A stretch of 64,000 nt of DNA. Origin: Streptomyces mutabilis. GTDB lineage: Bacteria > Actinomycetota > Actinomycetes > Streptomycetales > Streptomycetaceae. Positions 56,729-64,000 of this stretch are shown here, in pieces. Both the position numbers and the translations under genes were made by a program. The notes under the pieces are model-generated. The model ran no database searches and was not told where the DNA came from. It saw only the letters and a list, made by a program, of their open reading frames with translations. Numbering within the stretch: the first letter of the stretch is position 1; every line of letters begins with the position of its first letter. The stretch spans positions 248,001 to 312,000 of the forward strand of contig NZ_BMTT01000001.1 of assembly GCF_014649815.1 (NCBI RefSeq), read 5' to 3'.

Positions 56729-57769
56729 ATGACCAGGGATGGGCAGGCGGTAGGCGCAGTGGGGAAGAGTCGGCCGGGGTGGCGCCCGGACAGGCTGAGG
56801 CAGCAACGCGAAGCCCACGGCCTGACGCTCGAAGGCGCGGGCGAGCAGCTGCGCGAGGTTGCCCGGGCTGCGGGACTCGCGGTGCCGGCCGCCAACTTCC
56901 AGACGCTGTGGCAGCACGAGCAGGGTGAGGTCTATCCCGGACCGCACTATCGCCGCGCGTATTGCCTGTTGTACCGCGCGACCGAGCCTGAGCTCGGCTT
57001 CCGCAACGCCCTGCCTGACGAGGCTAGGAAGCTCAAGTTCACCGAGTCGAGCGAACCGCACAACGGGGCCCACGTGCTGGCTGTGGAGCGGGCGTTGCTT
57101 CAGCTCTCGCCCGGTACGGAGGACACCGACGGACGAGGCATACAGCAGCGCATCCTCGATGCCTGGAAGCGCCGCCACACCGGCGGCGACCCGAACAAGC
57201 CGACGCTGATGATGGTCGGGGGGTACGCAGGCAGCGGGAAGTCGGAGTTCGCTCGCTTCATATCCCAGCTCACCGGCTGGCCCGTCCTCGACAAGGACCC
57301 GATCACGCGCCCCCTCGTCGAGCGCCTCCTCGTAGAAATGGGCAGCGACCCGAATGACCGGCACACCGACCTCTACCGGGAGAAAGTCCGCCCGCTGGAA
57401 TACCAGTGCCTGCTGGAGACCGCCTACGCGAACATCGACTGCGCGATCAGCACGGTACTCACCGCACCGTTCATCGCCGAGATCACCGATCCTCGGTGGA
57501 TGCGGCGCCTGATCAATCGCTGCGAAGCACGTGGCGTCACCGTCGCTGTCGTCTGGATCCAGTGCGACATCGACACCATGTACGAGTACATCAGCTTCCG
57601 TTCCGCCGCACGGGACAGCTGGAAGCTGCAGAACTGGGATGCGTACGCCGTCGGAATCGATCCCGAGCTGCGGCCCGTCGTACCGCACTTGGTTGTCGAC
57701 AACCGGCTTGGCGCCGCGATATCGCTCACGGACCAGGTACGTCAGGTCTTCGGGACGGTGTTCCAATGA
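56729..57769 (+). CDS. HTH domain fused to P-loop kinase
   Basis: This 346-residue protein has an XRE-like N-terminus (RLRQQREAHGLTLEGAGEQL, WQHEQGEVYPGPHYRRAYC) and a P-loop kinase at about 150-346: LMMVGGYAGSGKSEFARFIS (Walker A), LDKDPITRPLVERLL and VVWIQCDIDTMYEYI. The kinase resembles zeta-toxin/nucleotide-kinase types. Fusion of regulator and kinase suggests that it senses and phosphorylates a small molecule. The stop overlaps the start of the next kinase by 4 bp. Confidence 0.8.
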   Translation: MTRDGQAVGAVGKSRPGWRPDRLRQQREAHGLTLEGAGEQLREVARAAGLAVPAANFQTLWQHEQGEVYPGPHYRRAYCLLYRATEPELGFRNALPDEARKLKFTESSEPHNGAHVLAVERALLQLSPGTEDTDGRGIQQRILDAWKRRHTGGDPNKPTLMMVGGYAGSGKSEFARFISQLTGWPVLDKDPITRPLVERLLVEMGSDPNDRHTDLYREKVRPLEYQCLLETAYANIDCAISTVLTAPFIAEITDPRWMRRLINRCEARGVTVAVVWIQCDIDTMYEYISFRSAARDSWKLQNWDAYAVGIDPELRPVVPHLVVDNRLGAAISLTDQVRQVFGTVFQ

Positions 57770-58326
57770 GGAGGGGCATCCTGCTGTACGGGCCACCGGC
57801 GGCAGGCAAGGACACGATCACGGACATACTCACCGAACTCGACGCGCGGTACGTCCGGTTCGCCCGACTCAAGATCGGGGAGGGGAACACCAAGGGCTAC
57901 CGAATGGGCACACCGGAACAGCTGGCCGCCCTGGAGGCACGCGGCGACGTCATCTACCGCAACGAACGGTACGGCAACGTCTACGTTGTCGACCGGCCTG
58001 GCCTCGAGAACGTCATGGAGGGGGGCCGGATCCCCGTCATCCACCTCGGGCAAATGACGGGCATGGGGCAGGTCTCCTCCCTATTCACTGCGCACTGGGT
58101 GCGCGTGCTGCTGTGGTGCTCCAAGGAGACCACCGCCCTACGCTCACCGCAGCGGGGCGACAAGGACACGGCGGCTCGGCTGACTGCATGGGACGCCACA
58201 GAGGCCGACCTTGCGGCTCATCCGCAGACTCAGTGGCATCTGCGTGTGGACACAGATGCGACGGCGCCCCGGGAGGCAGCCAAGAGAATCGACGTCATCG
58301 TCCGCACCGCGTCATCGGACGCCTGA
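57766..58326 (+). CDS. Small P-loop nucleotide/guanylate-kinase-like protein
   Basis: This 186-residue protein has Walker A GPPAAGKDTIT at the N-terminus, then a GK-like GYRMGTPEQLAALEARGDVI and RNERYGNVYVVD segment (similar to guanylate kinase GMP-binding region) and IDVIVRT at the end. ATG overlaps the previous stop (ATGA). Likely phosphorylates a nucleotide or related ligand. Confidence 0.8.
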   Translation: MRRGILLYGPPAAGKDTITDILTELDARYVRFARLKIGEGNTKGYRMGTPEQLAALEARGDVIYRNERYGNVYVVDRPGLENVMEGGRIPVIHLGQMTGMGQVSSLFTAHWVRVLLWCSKETTALRSPQRGDKDTAARLTAWDATEADLAAHPQTQWHLRVDTDATAPREAAKRIDVIVRTASSDA

Positions 58327-58383
58327 CAGCCAGGATGCCGGCGACCCGGTTGGTGCAGCTCAACTCGGGTCGTCCAGGCCTTG

Positions 58384-59217
58384 CTAATCGTGCAGGGCTT
58401 CCAGGGCCTCGGCAATGTCCAGTTGCTCGTCCCTCTTGCCGTCCCACCGGGCGAGCGTCGCGGCAGCGGCGTGCATCAGGGAGTCCGGCAAGCCGACGTC
58501 AGAGAGCAGAGCTGCCGCGTCCTCGAGTTCCGGGCCCCAGCGCCAGGCACGGGCTGCGGTCTTGGGGATGTAGTCGGTCTCCACGAGGTAGCTGCGGGTG
58601 CGCTTGGCCGCAATCACCAGCAGTTCGTCCGCGACGCCGTACGACGCAGCGGCTCCGTACGCCACGGCAGCGAGGACACGAGAGACCTTCTGGTAGCTGG
58701 AGTACGCGAGCTTGAGTGCGGATGCTTGGCCGATCGTGTCACCGAGGACGTGGGTCCGCACACCGGTTCCCGCGAAGAGTTCAACGATCCGGTCAGTCTG
58801 CTTACCGGGGCCAGACAGATAGAGCATCGGGGTCTTGCCGCCCACCGGAGGCGATCCGACCACCGCGGCATCGATGACCGGCACGGGGCCCAGGCAGTCG
58901 CCGATACGCTGCACGCGCCGCGGAGCGACGGCGTTCGCTTCGACATAGATCGTATCCGTGCCGACCATGCCGAGGTCGGCCACCTGGGCGGCAACCTCCT
59001 CCGCAGCGGCCGGTGGGCATAGGGAGAGCAACACGTTGGAGCGGGAGACGAGCTCGGGCAGTGCCTCGGGTTCGAGACCCGCGTGCTCAGCTCTGCGGCG
59101 GGTAGCGTCGCTGCGTCCGTCTGGACACCACAAAACGGTGTGGCCGCAGTCGCGCATCTGGGAGCCGAAGGCGGATCCCATGCTGCCGGGGTGCAGCAGT
59201 CCGACGGTGTACGTCAT
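58384..59217 (-). CDS. NAD(P)-dependent 6PGDH-like dehydrogenase, DUF1932 type
   Basis: This 277-residue protein has the Rossmann motif VGLLHPGSMGSAFGSQM and VLLSLCPPAAAEEVA, then AAVVGSPPVGGKTPMLYLSG and a C-terminal helical domain SALKLAYSSYQKVSRVLAAV with the active-site Lys region of beta-hydroxyacid dehydrogenases. The upstream in-frame residues do not fit the family, so the ATG at 59217, which overlaps the HAD gene stop (ATGA), is used. Likely oxidises a 3-hydroxy acid or reduces an imine; substrate unknown. Confidence 0.86.
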   Translation of the reverse strand: MTYTVGLLHPGSMGSAFGSQMRDCGHTVLWCPDGRSDATRRRAEHAGLEPEALPELVSRSNVLLSLCPPAAAEEVAAQVADLGMVGTDTIYVEANAVAPRRVQRIGDCLGPVPVIDAAVVGSPPVGGKTPMLYLSGPGKQTDRIVELFAGTGVRTHVLGDTIGQASALKLAYSSYQKVSRVLAAVAYGAAASYGVADELLVIAAKRTRSYLVETDYIPKTAARAWRWGPELEDAAALLSDVGLPDSLMHAAAATLARWDGKRDEQLDIAEALEALHD

Positions 59218-59933
59218 GCCGTGGCCCTCGCGTGGTAGGCGCCATGCAGAAGCAGGTAGTCGATGGCGGCGCGTGCGTGCGGCACCGTGTGGTCGGGCGC
59301 GGGGTCGGCAAGTGGCCATGAGCGACTATGACCGACCCAGATGGTGCGCAGTCCCGCGGAGCTTCCGCCGCCGATGTCGTTGACCGGGTTGTCTCCGACC
59401 ATCCAGCCGCCATCGCCCAGCATGACGCCACAGCGGGCCGCAGCCAGGGCGAAGTGCTCGCGCTGCGGCTTGCGCGCGTCAGCCTCCTCGGAGACGAAGA
59501 CGCCGTCCACACGCTCGGCGATACCGGTGGTCCTCAACTTGGCATGCTGGATGTCCACCGCACCGTTGGTCGCTACCCCCACCCGCCAGCCGGCTCCACG
59601 CAGCTCGTCCAAGCCATCGAGGATCTCGGCCGGGCACGACACCGAGGCCGCGATGTCGACGCAGTACGCGCGCCACAACTCGTCGGGCGGCATGGGCAGC
59701 CGATATCGGGCGCGGATCACTTCGAATGTGGACGGGTAAGCACGCTCGGCGACCATGCCCAGCACGTGCGCCTGCTCCTCGTCAGCCAGGCCGTGCCGAG
59801 CGGTGAACTCGGCAGACCAGTCGGCCAGCGTTCCCCGTCGGTCCACGAGGGTGTTGTCCAGGTCGAAAAGAACAAATAGGCGCGGCACATCCCGCACTGT
59901 AGTGCGCGAGATCAACCAGTCATACTTCTCCAC
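59214..59933 (-). CDS. HAD-family hydrolase
   Basis: This protein has up to 239 residues. Motif I is LFVLFDLDNTLVDRRG with both Asp; motif II is VGVATNGAVD; the Lys is in EEADARKPQREHF; motif IV is GWMVGDNPVNDIGG. The layout matches small-molecule HAD phosphatases. Start may be the GTG at VRDVPRLF instead of the ATG at 59933, shortening it by about 12 residues. Operon with the DUF1932 dehydrogenase. Confidence 0.88.
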   Translation of the reverse strand: MEKYDWLISRTTVRDVPRLFVLFDLDNTLVDRRGTLADWSAEFTARHGLADEEQAHVLGMVAERAYPSTFEVIRARYRLPMPPDELWRAYCVDIAASVSCPAEILDGLDELRGAGWRVGVATNGAVDIQHAKLRTTGIAERVDGVFVSEEADARKPQREHFALAAARCGVMLGDGGWMVGDNPVNDIGGGSSAGLRTIWVGHSRSWPLADPAPDHTVPHARAAIDYLLLHGAYHARATA

Positions 59934-60018
59934 CTCACCGGACGATCGGAAGCCGGTTTCGTCGAGTACACCGTGAGGCTGAAACCCGAGGCATGTCAGC
60001 GTAAGAGGCGGCGTGCAG

Positions 60019-61329
60019 CTACGGCGTAAGACGGTTCGGTCCGCGGAACAGGAAGGTGGCCTCGCGGATCGACTCCAGACCGAGCAGCACCATCAGCACC
60101 CGCCCGAGGCCCATGCCCAGGCCACCGTGCGGTGGGCAGCCGTACCTGAACGTATTCAGGTAGTCCTGCATGGGCTCGGTGCTCATGCCCTTTTCGGCGG
60201 CTTGCTTCAGCAGCACGTCGTACCGGTGCTCGCGCTGGGCGCCGGTGGTGACCTCCAGCCCCTTGCAGAGCAGGTCGAAGCTCAAGGTCACACTCGGGTC
60301 GTCAGCCGGCCGCATGTGGTAGAAGGGCCGGATGCCGACCGGGTAGTGCGTGATGAACACGAACTCGTGCCCGGTGGCCTCCTGGATGTGGGCGCTGATG
60401 CTGCGCTCGCCCTCCGGGTCCAGGTCCTCCTTGACCCCTGCCGGGTCCCAGCCGCCCTTGCGCAGGATCTCGTGCGCCTCGGCCATGGTGATGCGGGGGA
60501 AGGGCGTGGCGGGGACGGTGACCTCGACGCCGAAGTGCTCGGCGATCGCCTCGCCGTGGGTGTTGGCGACCTTGGCGATCGCGTGGGTGAGCATCTGCTC
60601 CTCGAACGCCATGACGTCCTCCACACCGTCGATCCAGGCCAGCTCCACGTCGACGCCGGTGAACTCGGTGGCGTGCCGGGAGGTGAACGACGGCTCGGCG
60701 CGGAAGACGGGGCCGATCTCGAAGACCTTGTCGACGCCGGCCGCGATCGCCATCTGCTTGAAGAACTGCGGCGACTGCGCCAGGTAGGCGCTGCGGCCGA
60801 AGTAGCCCAGCTTGAAGACCTCCGCGCCGGACTCCGAGGCGGTACCCATGAGCTTGGGGGTGTGCATCTCGGTGGCGCCCTGGGCGTAGGCGTACTCGCG
60901 CATGCCCTGTTCCAGGGTGGTCTGCACGGCGAACATCAGCTGGGTGGCGGGACGGCGGCGCACGTCCAGGAAGCGCCAGTCCAGGCGCTGCTCCAGGCCG
61001 GTGTGCTCGTCGATCGGTAGCGACGTGGCGGCCAGGTTGAGGACCTCGACCGCTTCGGGGACGATCTCCAGGCCGCCGAGCTTGACCTGGGCGGCGTCGA
61101 CGACGCGGCCGGTGATTCTGACGGCGGACTCGGGGGTGAGTGCTTCGAGCTGGGCTTCCAGCGGCCCGTCGTCGCGCTTGTGGGTCACCTGCGCCATGCC
61201 GGTGCTGTCCCGCACGATGACGAACTGCATCTTGCGCTGCAGGCGGAGCGTGTTCACCCACCCGCAGACGGATACGGTACGGCCAACGTGTTCTCGCAGC
61301 TCGGAGACGTGTACGCGGCTGTGGATCAT
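60019..61329 (-). CDS. aspS2: Archaeal-type aspartyl-tRNA synthetase
   Basis: This 436-residue protein has an N-terminal OB anticodon-binding domain (GRTVSVCGWVNTLRLQRKMQ) and a class II core with FRAEPSFTSRHATEF (motif 2) and GGLGMGLGRVLMVLLGLESI (motif 3). At 436 residues it lacks the GAD insertion of bacterial AspRS (about 590), so it is the archaeal/nondiscriminating type. The host should have a bacterial aspS elsewhere. Start ATG 61329 follows a GGAGGA that sits in a hairpin, in a T-box leader. Probably a resistance or supply copy for the cluster. Confidence 0.92.
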   Translation of the reverse strand: MIHSRVHVSELREHVGRTVSVCGWVNTLRLQRKMQFVIVRDSTGMAQVTHKRDDGPLEAQLEALTPESAVRITGRVVDAAQVKLGGLEIVPEAVEVLNLAATSLPIDEHTGLEQRLDWRFLDVRRRPATQLMFAVQTTLEQGMREYAYAQGATEMHTPKLMGTASESGAEVFKLGYFGRSAYLAQSPQFFKQMAIAAGVDKVFEIGPVFRAEPSFTSRHATEFTGVDVELAWIDGVEDVMAFEEQMLTHAIAKVANTHGEAIAEHFGVEVTVPATPFPRITMAEAHEILRKGGWDPAGVKEDLDPEGERSISAHIQEATGHEFVFITHYPVGIRPFYHMRPADDPSVTLSFDLLCKGLEVTTGAQREHRYDVLLKQAAEKGMSTEPMQDYLNTFRYGCPPHGGLGMGLGRVLMVLLGLESIREATFLFRGPNRLTP

Positions 61330-61333
61330 TTCG

Positions 61334-61605
61334 GTCCTCCGAAGGACATCGTCATGATCCCTTGGGAGTGCGGGCGAGAAGGGCAACTCGCGGTGCCACC
61401 GCACTTTCGCCGCCACAGGTGGCGGCCTCATTCGGGCCCGGTGACGGGGGCCGGCCGGCGGGGCATTGGAGCCCACGGCGGGGCCGTTCCTCCCCGCGCT
61501 CAGGAGGGTCTTCACCTCGGAGCGCGAGACCGCCTTCCCAGCTGCTGGCGGCTCTCTCTACTCGCGTGATTCCTGGCTACTCGTCTCCGTCAACGCGTTG
61601 CTCGG
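61334..61605 (-). promoter_or_regulatory. T-box riboswitch leader of aspS2, specifier GAC (Asp)
   Basis: Read on the minus strand: stem I base CGCG..GGAG pairs with CTCC..GCGCG; the specifier loop has AGUA on the 5' side and GAA followed by GAC (61510-61508), an aspartate codon. The T-box sequence TGGCACCGCGA is at 61398-61388 and sits in a helix AGTGCGG (61405-61399) with CCGCACT (61373-61367). Next, GTCCT-TCGG-AGGAC (61347-61334) hides the Shine-Dalgarno GGAGGA. Uncharged tRNA-Asp would free the ribosome-binding site: translational control, as in actinobacterial ileS T-boxes. A hairpin GCCGCCAC/GTGGCGGC lies between. Confidence 0.85.
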
Positions 61606-62120
61606 AAGAATATGGATGCTGCGACGTCGGCCGCAATCGAGAAACGCACGGTGTCCGCAGTAGCGCCAGCCTTCTCTGTGAGTAGGCTGCGGTTCACAGG
61701 CGCGGCAAGCGTTCGAAGTCATGCCACCCTCGGCTCACCACCGTGCCACCTCTTATCTGTGGATCTGCTGAGGACCCGGGCCCTGTTGCTAATGCGGACC
61801 AATGGCTGGATCTATCCCTACGGCCCGCGTGCCGATGGGTCCCTCAAGGTGGCGATCGGCACGCGGGCCGCAGCGTTACCGCCAGTCACGGAGTGCCGCC
61901 ACGCCGACACACGACCCACAAGCCTCCGCCAGCCCTAGCCAGAACATCATCAACCACACCGACAAGGGCTTCGGTCTGCCCATCTAATGCCCCACGGACC
62001 GCGTGGTGCAGGCAGGCATTGAGTCTGGGTGCTGTGGCGTCGAGGCTGCGCGCCAGCCACGTGTTCGCTGCGCTGCCCGCAGCCCTCTGGAGTTCTTCGA
62101 CGGATCTCCGGCGCGGCACG
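61606..62120. other. Mostly non-coding stretch upstream of aspS2
   Basis: About 515 bp. The promoter for the T-box transcript must lie near 61610-61700, but no clear hexamers are visible. Open frames on both strands (for example 61612-61938 plus) have poor Streptomyces codon bias and no recognisable product. A possible small gene at 61886-62119 is listed separately. Confidence 0.4.
61886..62119 (-). CDS. Possible small hypothetical protein
   Basis: A 77-residue frame from GTG at 62119, MPRRRSVEELQRAAGSAANT onward, with a plausible helical middle (NACLHHAVRGALDGQTEALV). It begins one base after the GNAT stop, which suggests translational coupling, but no ribosome-binding site is visible and third-position GC is only moderate. 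Confidence 0.3.
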   Translation of the reverse strand: MPRRRSVEELQRAAGSAANTWLARSLDATAPRLNACLHHAVRGALDGQTEALVGVVDDVLARAGGGLWVVCRRGGTP

Positions 62121-62975
62121 CTAAACGTCGTACACCGCGAAGTCGGCGATCGGGCGGTACCCGATCCGCTGGTAGAGGCCGTTGCTGGTGGGGTTGGCCA
62201 GGTCCGCGAACAGCAGGACCTCCGCCGCGCCCGCGGATAGTGCGGCTCGGCTCACCTCGGCTGTCACGGCGCCCGCATAACCGCGACCACGCAGGTGAGC
62301 CGGGGTATAGACGGGGGCCACCCGGATCTTGCCCGCGACCATGGGGGTCCTGCCTGCCATGGAGACGGGGGAACCGTCCGGGGTTTCCCACAGCGTGACG
62401 CGTTCGTCGGCGATGCGCGAGTCCGCCCATGAGCTGTTGTCCGCAGACGGGGTTCCTCCGATGGCGGTGACGAACTCCCGGTGCCAGAGCATGAGTTGTT
62501 CGCGGTCCTCCTCGCCCGCGACTCGCCCCCGGCCCTCAGGGAACGGCTCCGGCGGTGTGAGCGTGCCCAGGCGGTACAGACGCTCCTGCTCGTGCAACGT
62601 CGGTCTCGCGCCCGTGTGCCGCTGCCAAGCCTCGGCGAAGGAGGCGGCGGTGTCGTGGTCCGCGTTGACGCCGGGGAGGCGGTGGCCGAGGCCGGCTAGG
62701 TGGGCGGCGAGGCTGTCGGCCTCTTCGGGGCTAAGGGGGGTGACGGTCAGGCGGCGGGGCGGGGTACGGAAGAAGGTCGCGCGGACCTCGCCCGCCCGCT
62801 CCAGCAAGCCGAAGATGGGGGCTTCGGAGCCGTACGCGTCCGTCCCGCGCGTACGCAGTGCCTCGGTCACCGTCAGTGGGACGGTGTGCAGGGCGGGGCG
62901 TGCGTGCAGGAAGTCTCCGGCGCGAGCGAGAAAGTCGTCGATGTCTTCGGTGAGGTGCCAGTCATCCGAACTCAT
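62121..62975 (-). CDS. GNAT-family N-acetyltransferase
   Basis: This 284-residue protein has an N-terminal region typical of long actinobacterial GNATs (FLHARPALHTVPLTVTEALR) and the C-terminal GNAT fold with the acetyl-CoA loop VYTPAHLRGRGYAGAVTAEV and final LYQRIGYRPIADFAVYDV. Substrate unknown. Codon usage is ordinary for the host. It probably lies outside the synthetase cluster. Confidence 0.88.
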   Translation of the reverse strand: MSSDDWHLTEDIDDFLARAGDFLHARPALHTVPLTVTEALRTRGTDAYGSEAPIFGLLERAGEVRATFFRTPPRRLTVTPLSPEEADSLAAHLAGLGHRLPGVNADHDTAASFAEAWQRHTGARPTLHEQERLYRLGTLTPPEPFPEGRGRVAGEEDREQLMLWHREFVTAIGGTPSADNSSWADSRIADERVTLWETPDGSPVSMAGRTPMVAGKIRVAPVYTPAHLRGRGYAGAVTAEVSRAALSAGAAEVLLFADLANPTSNGLYQRIGYRPIADFAVYDV

Positions 62976-63128
62976 GCCTCATGATGCCGCGTGCTGTCGG
63001 CGTGCGCCCGTGGTTTTCCGCTGGGCGCGGCGACAGGACCTAGTGTGCTACGCAGCAGCCACTCGCTGGCCCAACAGCACTGGCTGTCTCCCGCCGCCAC
63101 CTGAGCCGTCGCAAGTAGCCTTTGTCTC

Positions 63129-64000
63129 ATGACCAGTTCACACTCCGGCCGGTATCCAGGAGAGGCGTTCGCTCGTCCAAGCTATCGGCTGCACACCCTT
63201 GGATGGCGAGCGTTCGAGGATCTCGCCTTGGCCATCATAAGAGAGATCCTAGGGCCGACAGTGGTGAGCTTCGCTGAAGGCAGCGACGGTGGACGTGATG
63301 GCGCCTTCTATGGGGACTGGGAGCCGGATCCCAAGGCGCCGGCTCCGTTCGGGGGCCCGGGTGCCAGCAGGCTCAAAGGACCTTTTGTCATCCAGTGCAA
63401 GTTTGTCCAGAACGAGTCAGACACACTCAAACCCTCAGACGTCACCGGCGAAGTAAAGAAGGTCAGCAGACTGGCGGCAGAACAAATCTGCTCAACTTAT
63501 GTGCTCATGACTAACGCGCGCGTCACAGCAGACAGCGAGAGAGTGATGCGCGACATGTTCCAGGCTGCTGGGGCCAAGGACGTCCTCGTGTTGAGCGGGA
63601 CTTGGATTCAGGAAATGATCACCAGCAGTGTGAGCCTGCGCAGGAAACTTCCTCGGATGTACGGGCTCGGTGATCTGACTCAGATTCTTGACGAAAGACG
63701 GTACAGTCAAGCCCACGCTTTCCTATCGCACCTCGGCGACGAGAGCCTGGCCACGTTCGTGCGAACCAAATTCTACGCACAGGCCATGGAGTATCTGGAT
63801 AATCACGGGTTCGCCATCCTGGTCGGTGGGGCGGGTTCTGGGAAGTCCATCACGGCGGCCGCTCTAGCCATCGGTGCGGTGGATGCTTATGGGAGTGCCG
63901 TCATTAGGGTTGACGCACCTGAGGAATTCCGGGAGGCGTGGAATCCGCACGAGCCACACCAGCTATTCTGGGTTGACGACGCGTTCGGCGTCTTTAGGTT
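63129..64000 (+). CDS. Restriction-endonuclease-like/nSTAND NTPase fusion, truncated by window end
   Basis: This reading frame has 290 residues before the window edge. Residues 20-120 resemble a PD-(D/E)XK nuclease: FEDLALAIIREILG, EGSDGGRDGAFYGDW (Asp), and GPFVIQCKFVQNESD (QxK motif). From residue 225 an NTPase begins with ILVGGAGSGKSITAAALA (Walker A) and LFWVDDAFGVF (Walker B), the nSTAND3-type pattern. Such proteins are predicted defence sensors that activate a nuclease when an invader is detected. The gene has a lower GC content than its neighbours. Confidence 0.82.
   Translation, partial: MTSSHSGRYPGEAFARPSYRLHTLGWRAFEDLALAIIREILGPTVVSFAEGSDGGRDGAFYGDWEPDPKAPAPFGGPGASRLKGPFVIQCKFVQNESDTLKPSDVTGEVKKVSRLAAEQICSTYVLMTNARVTADSERVMRDMFQAAGAKDVLVLSGTWIQEMITSSVSLRRKLPRMYGLGDLTQILDERRYSQAHAFLSHLGDESLATFVRTKFYAQAMEYLDNHGFAILVGGAGSGKSITAAALAIGAVDAYGSAVIRVDAPEEFREAWNPHEPHQLFWVDDAFGVFR

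Noticed and set aside
61612-61938. Plus-strand 108-codon frame upstream of aspS2
   Set aside because: Poor third-position GC, no ribosome-binding site, and it overlaps the T-box transcript start region.

Overview
The window is very GC-rich with the codon usage, gene families (WhiB-like, SAV_2336-type, DUF4192, archaeal-type MAT) and short intergenic spaces of Streptomyces or a close relative. It divides into a chromosomal left part, a tRNA-linked island boundary, a prophage without head genes, and a right part built around aminoacyl-tRNA synthetase genes. No rRNA, CRISPR array, intact tRNA or insertion sequence was seen.

Left part (1-13.17 kb). A truncated secreted S8 protease (minus strand) is followed by four tightly packed plus-strand genes: a Trypco1 protein, a trypsin-like/VMAP protein, a MoxR AAA+ ATPase and a 1674-residue SAV_2336-type protein (vWA-like, pseudokinase, SARP/BTAD-like and HAD-like parts). 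This has the layout of the vWA-MoxR-VMAP ternary conflict systems. A solitary MreB-like gene, a decayed histidine kinase, a STAS-ANTAR protein and a small acidic peptide gene complete the region.

Boundary and cargo (13.2-18.6 kb). A 45-bp 3' fragment of a CAU-anticodon tRNA, two probable arm-type repeats and a terminase C-terminal remnant mark an attachment end. No second copy of the core and no intact tRNA occur in the window, so the island may continue past 64 kb. Just inside lies a lower-GC pair of genes, a GIY-YIG nuclease and a DGQHR (DndB-like) protein, followed by an unknown winged-helix-like gene.

Prophage (18.6-47.7 kb, all minus strand). Reading right to left: connector proteins, tail terminator, tail tube, tail chaperones with a GGGAAAA slip site, tape measure, Dit and minor tail proteins, lysis genes, a tyrosine-recombinase-like protein, RecT with a PD-(D/E)XK exonuclease, a replication-initiator-like gene with internal palindromic repeats, an atypical C5 methyltransferase, WhiB, HU and RuvC-like genes, and a DUF4192 protein. 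Terminase, portal, protease, capsid and an intact integrase are absent. Three repeat families organise expression: a TAAGATATAAGT-type promoter, a 14-bp AGATAGGTGACATT element, and a CTCTTGGAGA Shine-Dalgarno box that often follows a hairpin.

Right part (47.7-64 kb). A compact seven-gene minus-strand operon encodes two aminoglycoside-phosphotransferase-like kinases, an archaeal-type S-adenosylmethionine synthetase, a histidine phosphatase, a seryl-tRNA synthetase, a GT4 glycosyltransferase and an AlaRS-like protein. It diverges from a regulator gene and is followed by two P-loop kinase genes, a DUF1932-type dehydrogenase, a HAD hydrolase, and an archaeal-type aspartyl-tRNA synthetase behind a T-box leader with a GAC (Asp) specifier. 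A GNAT gene and a truncated nuclease-nSTAND NTPase gene end the window. The synthetase-rich cluster looks like an undescribed tRNA- and SAM-linked pathway and is the most interesting part of the window.
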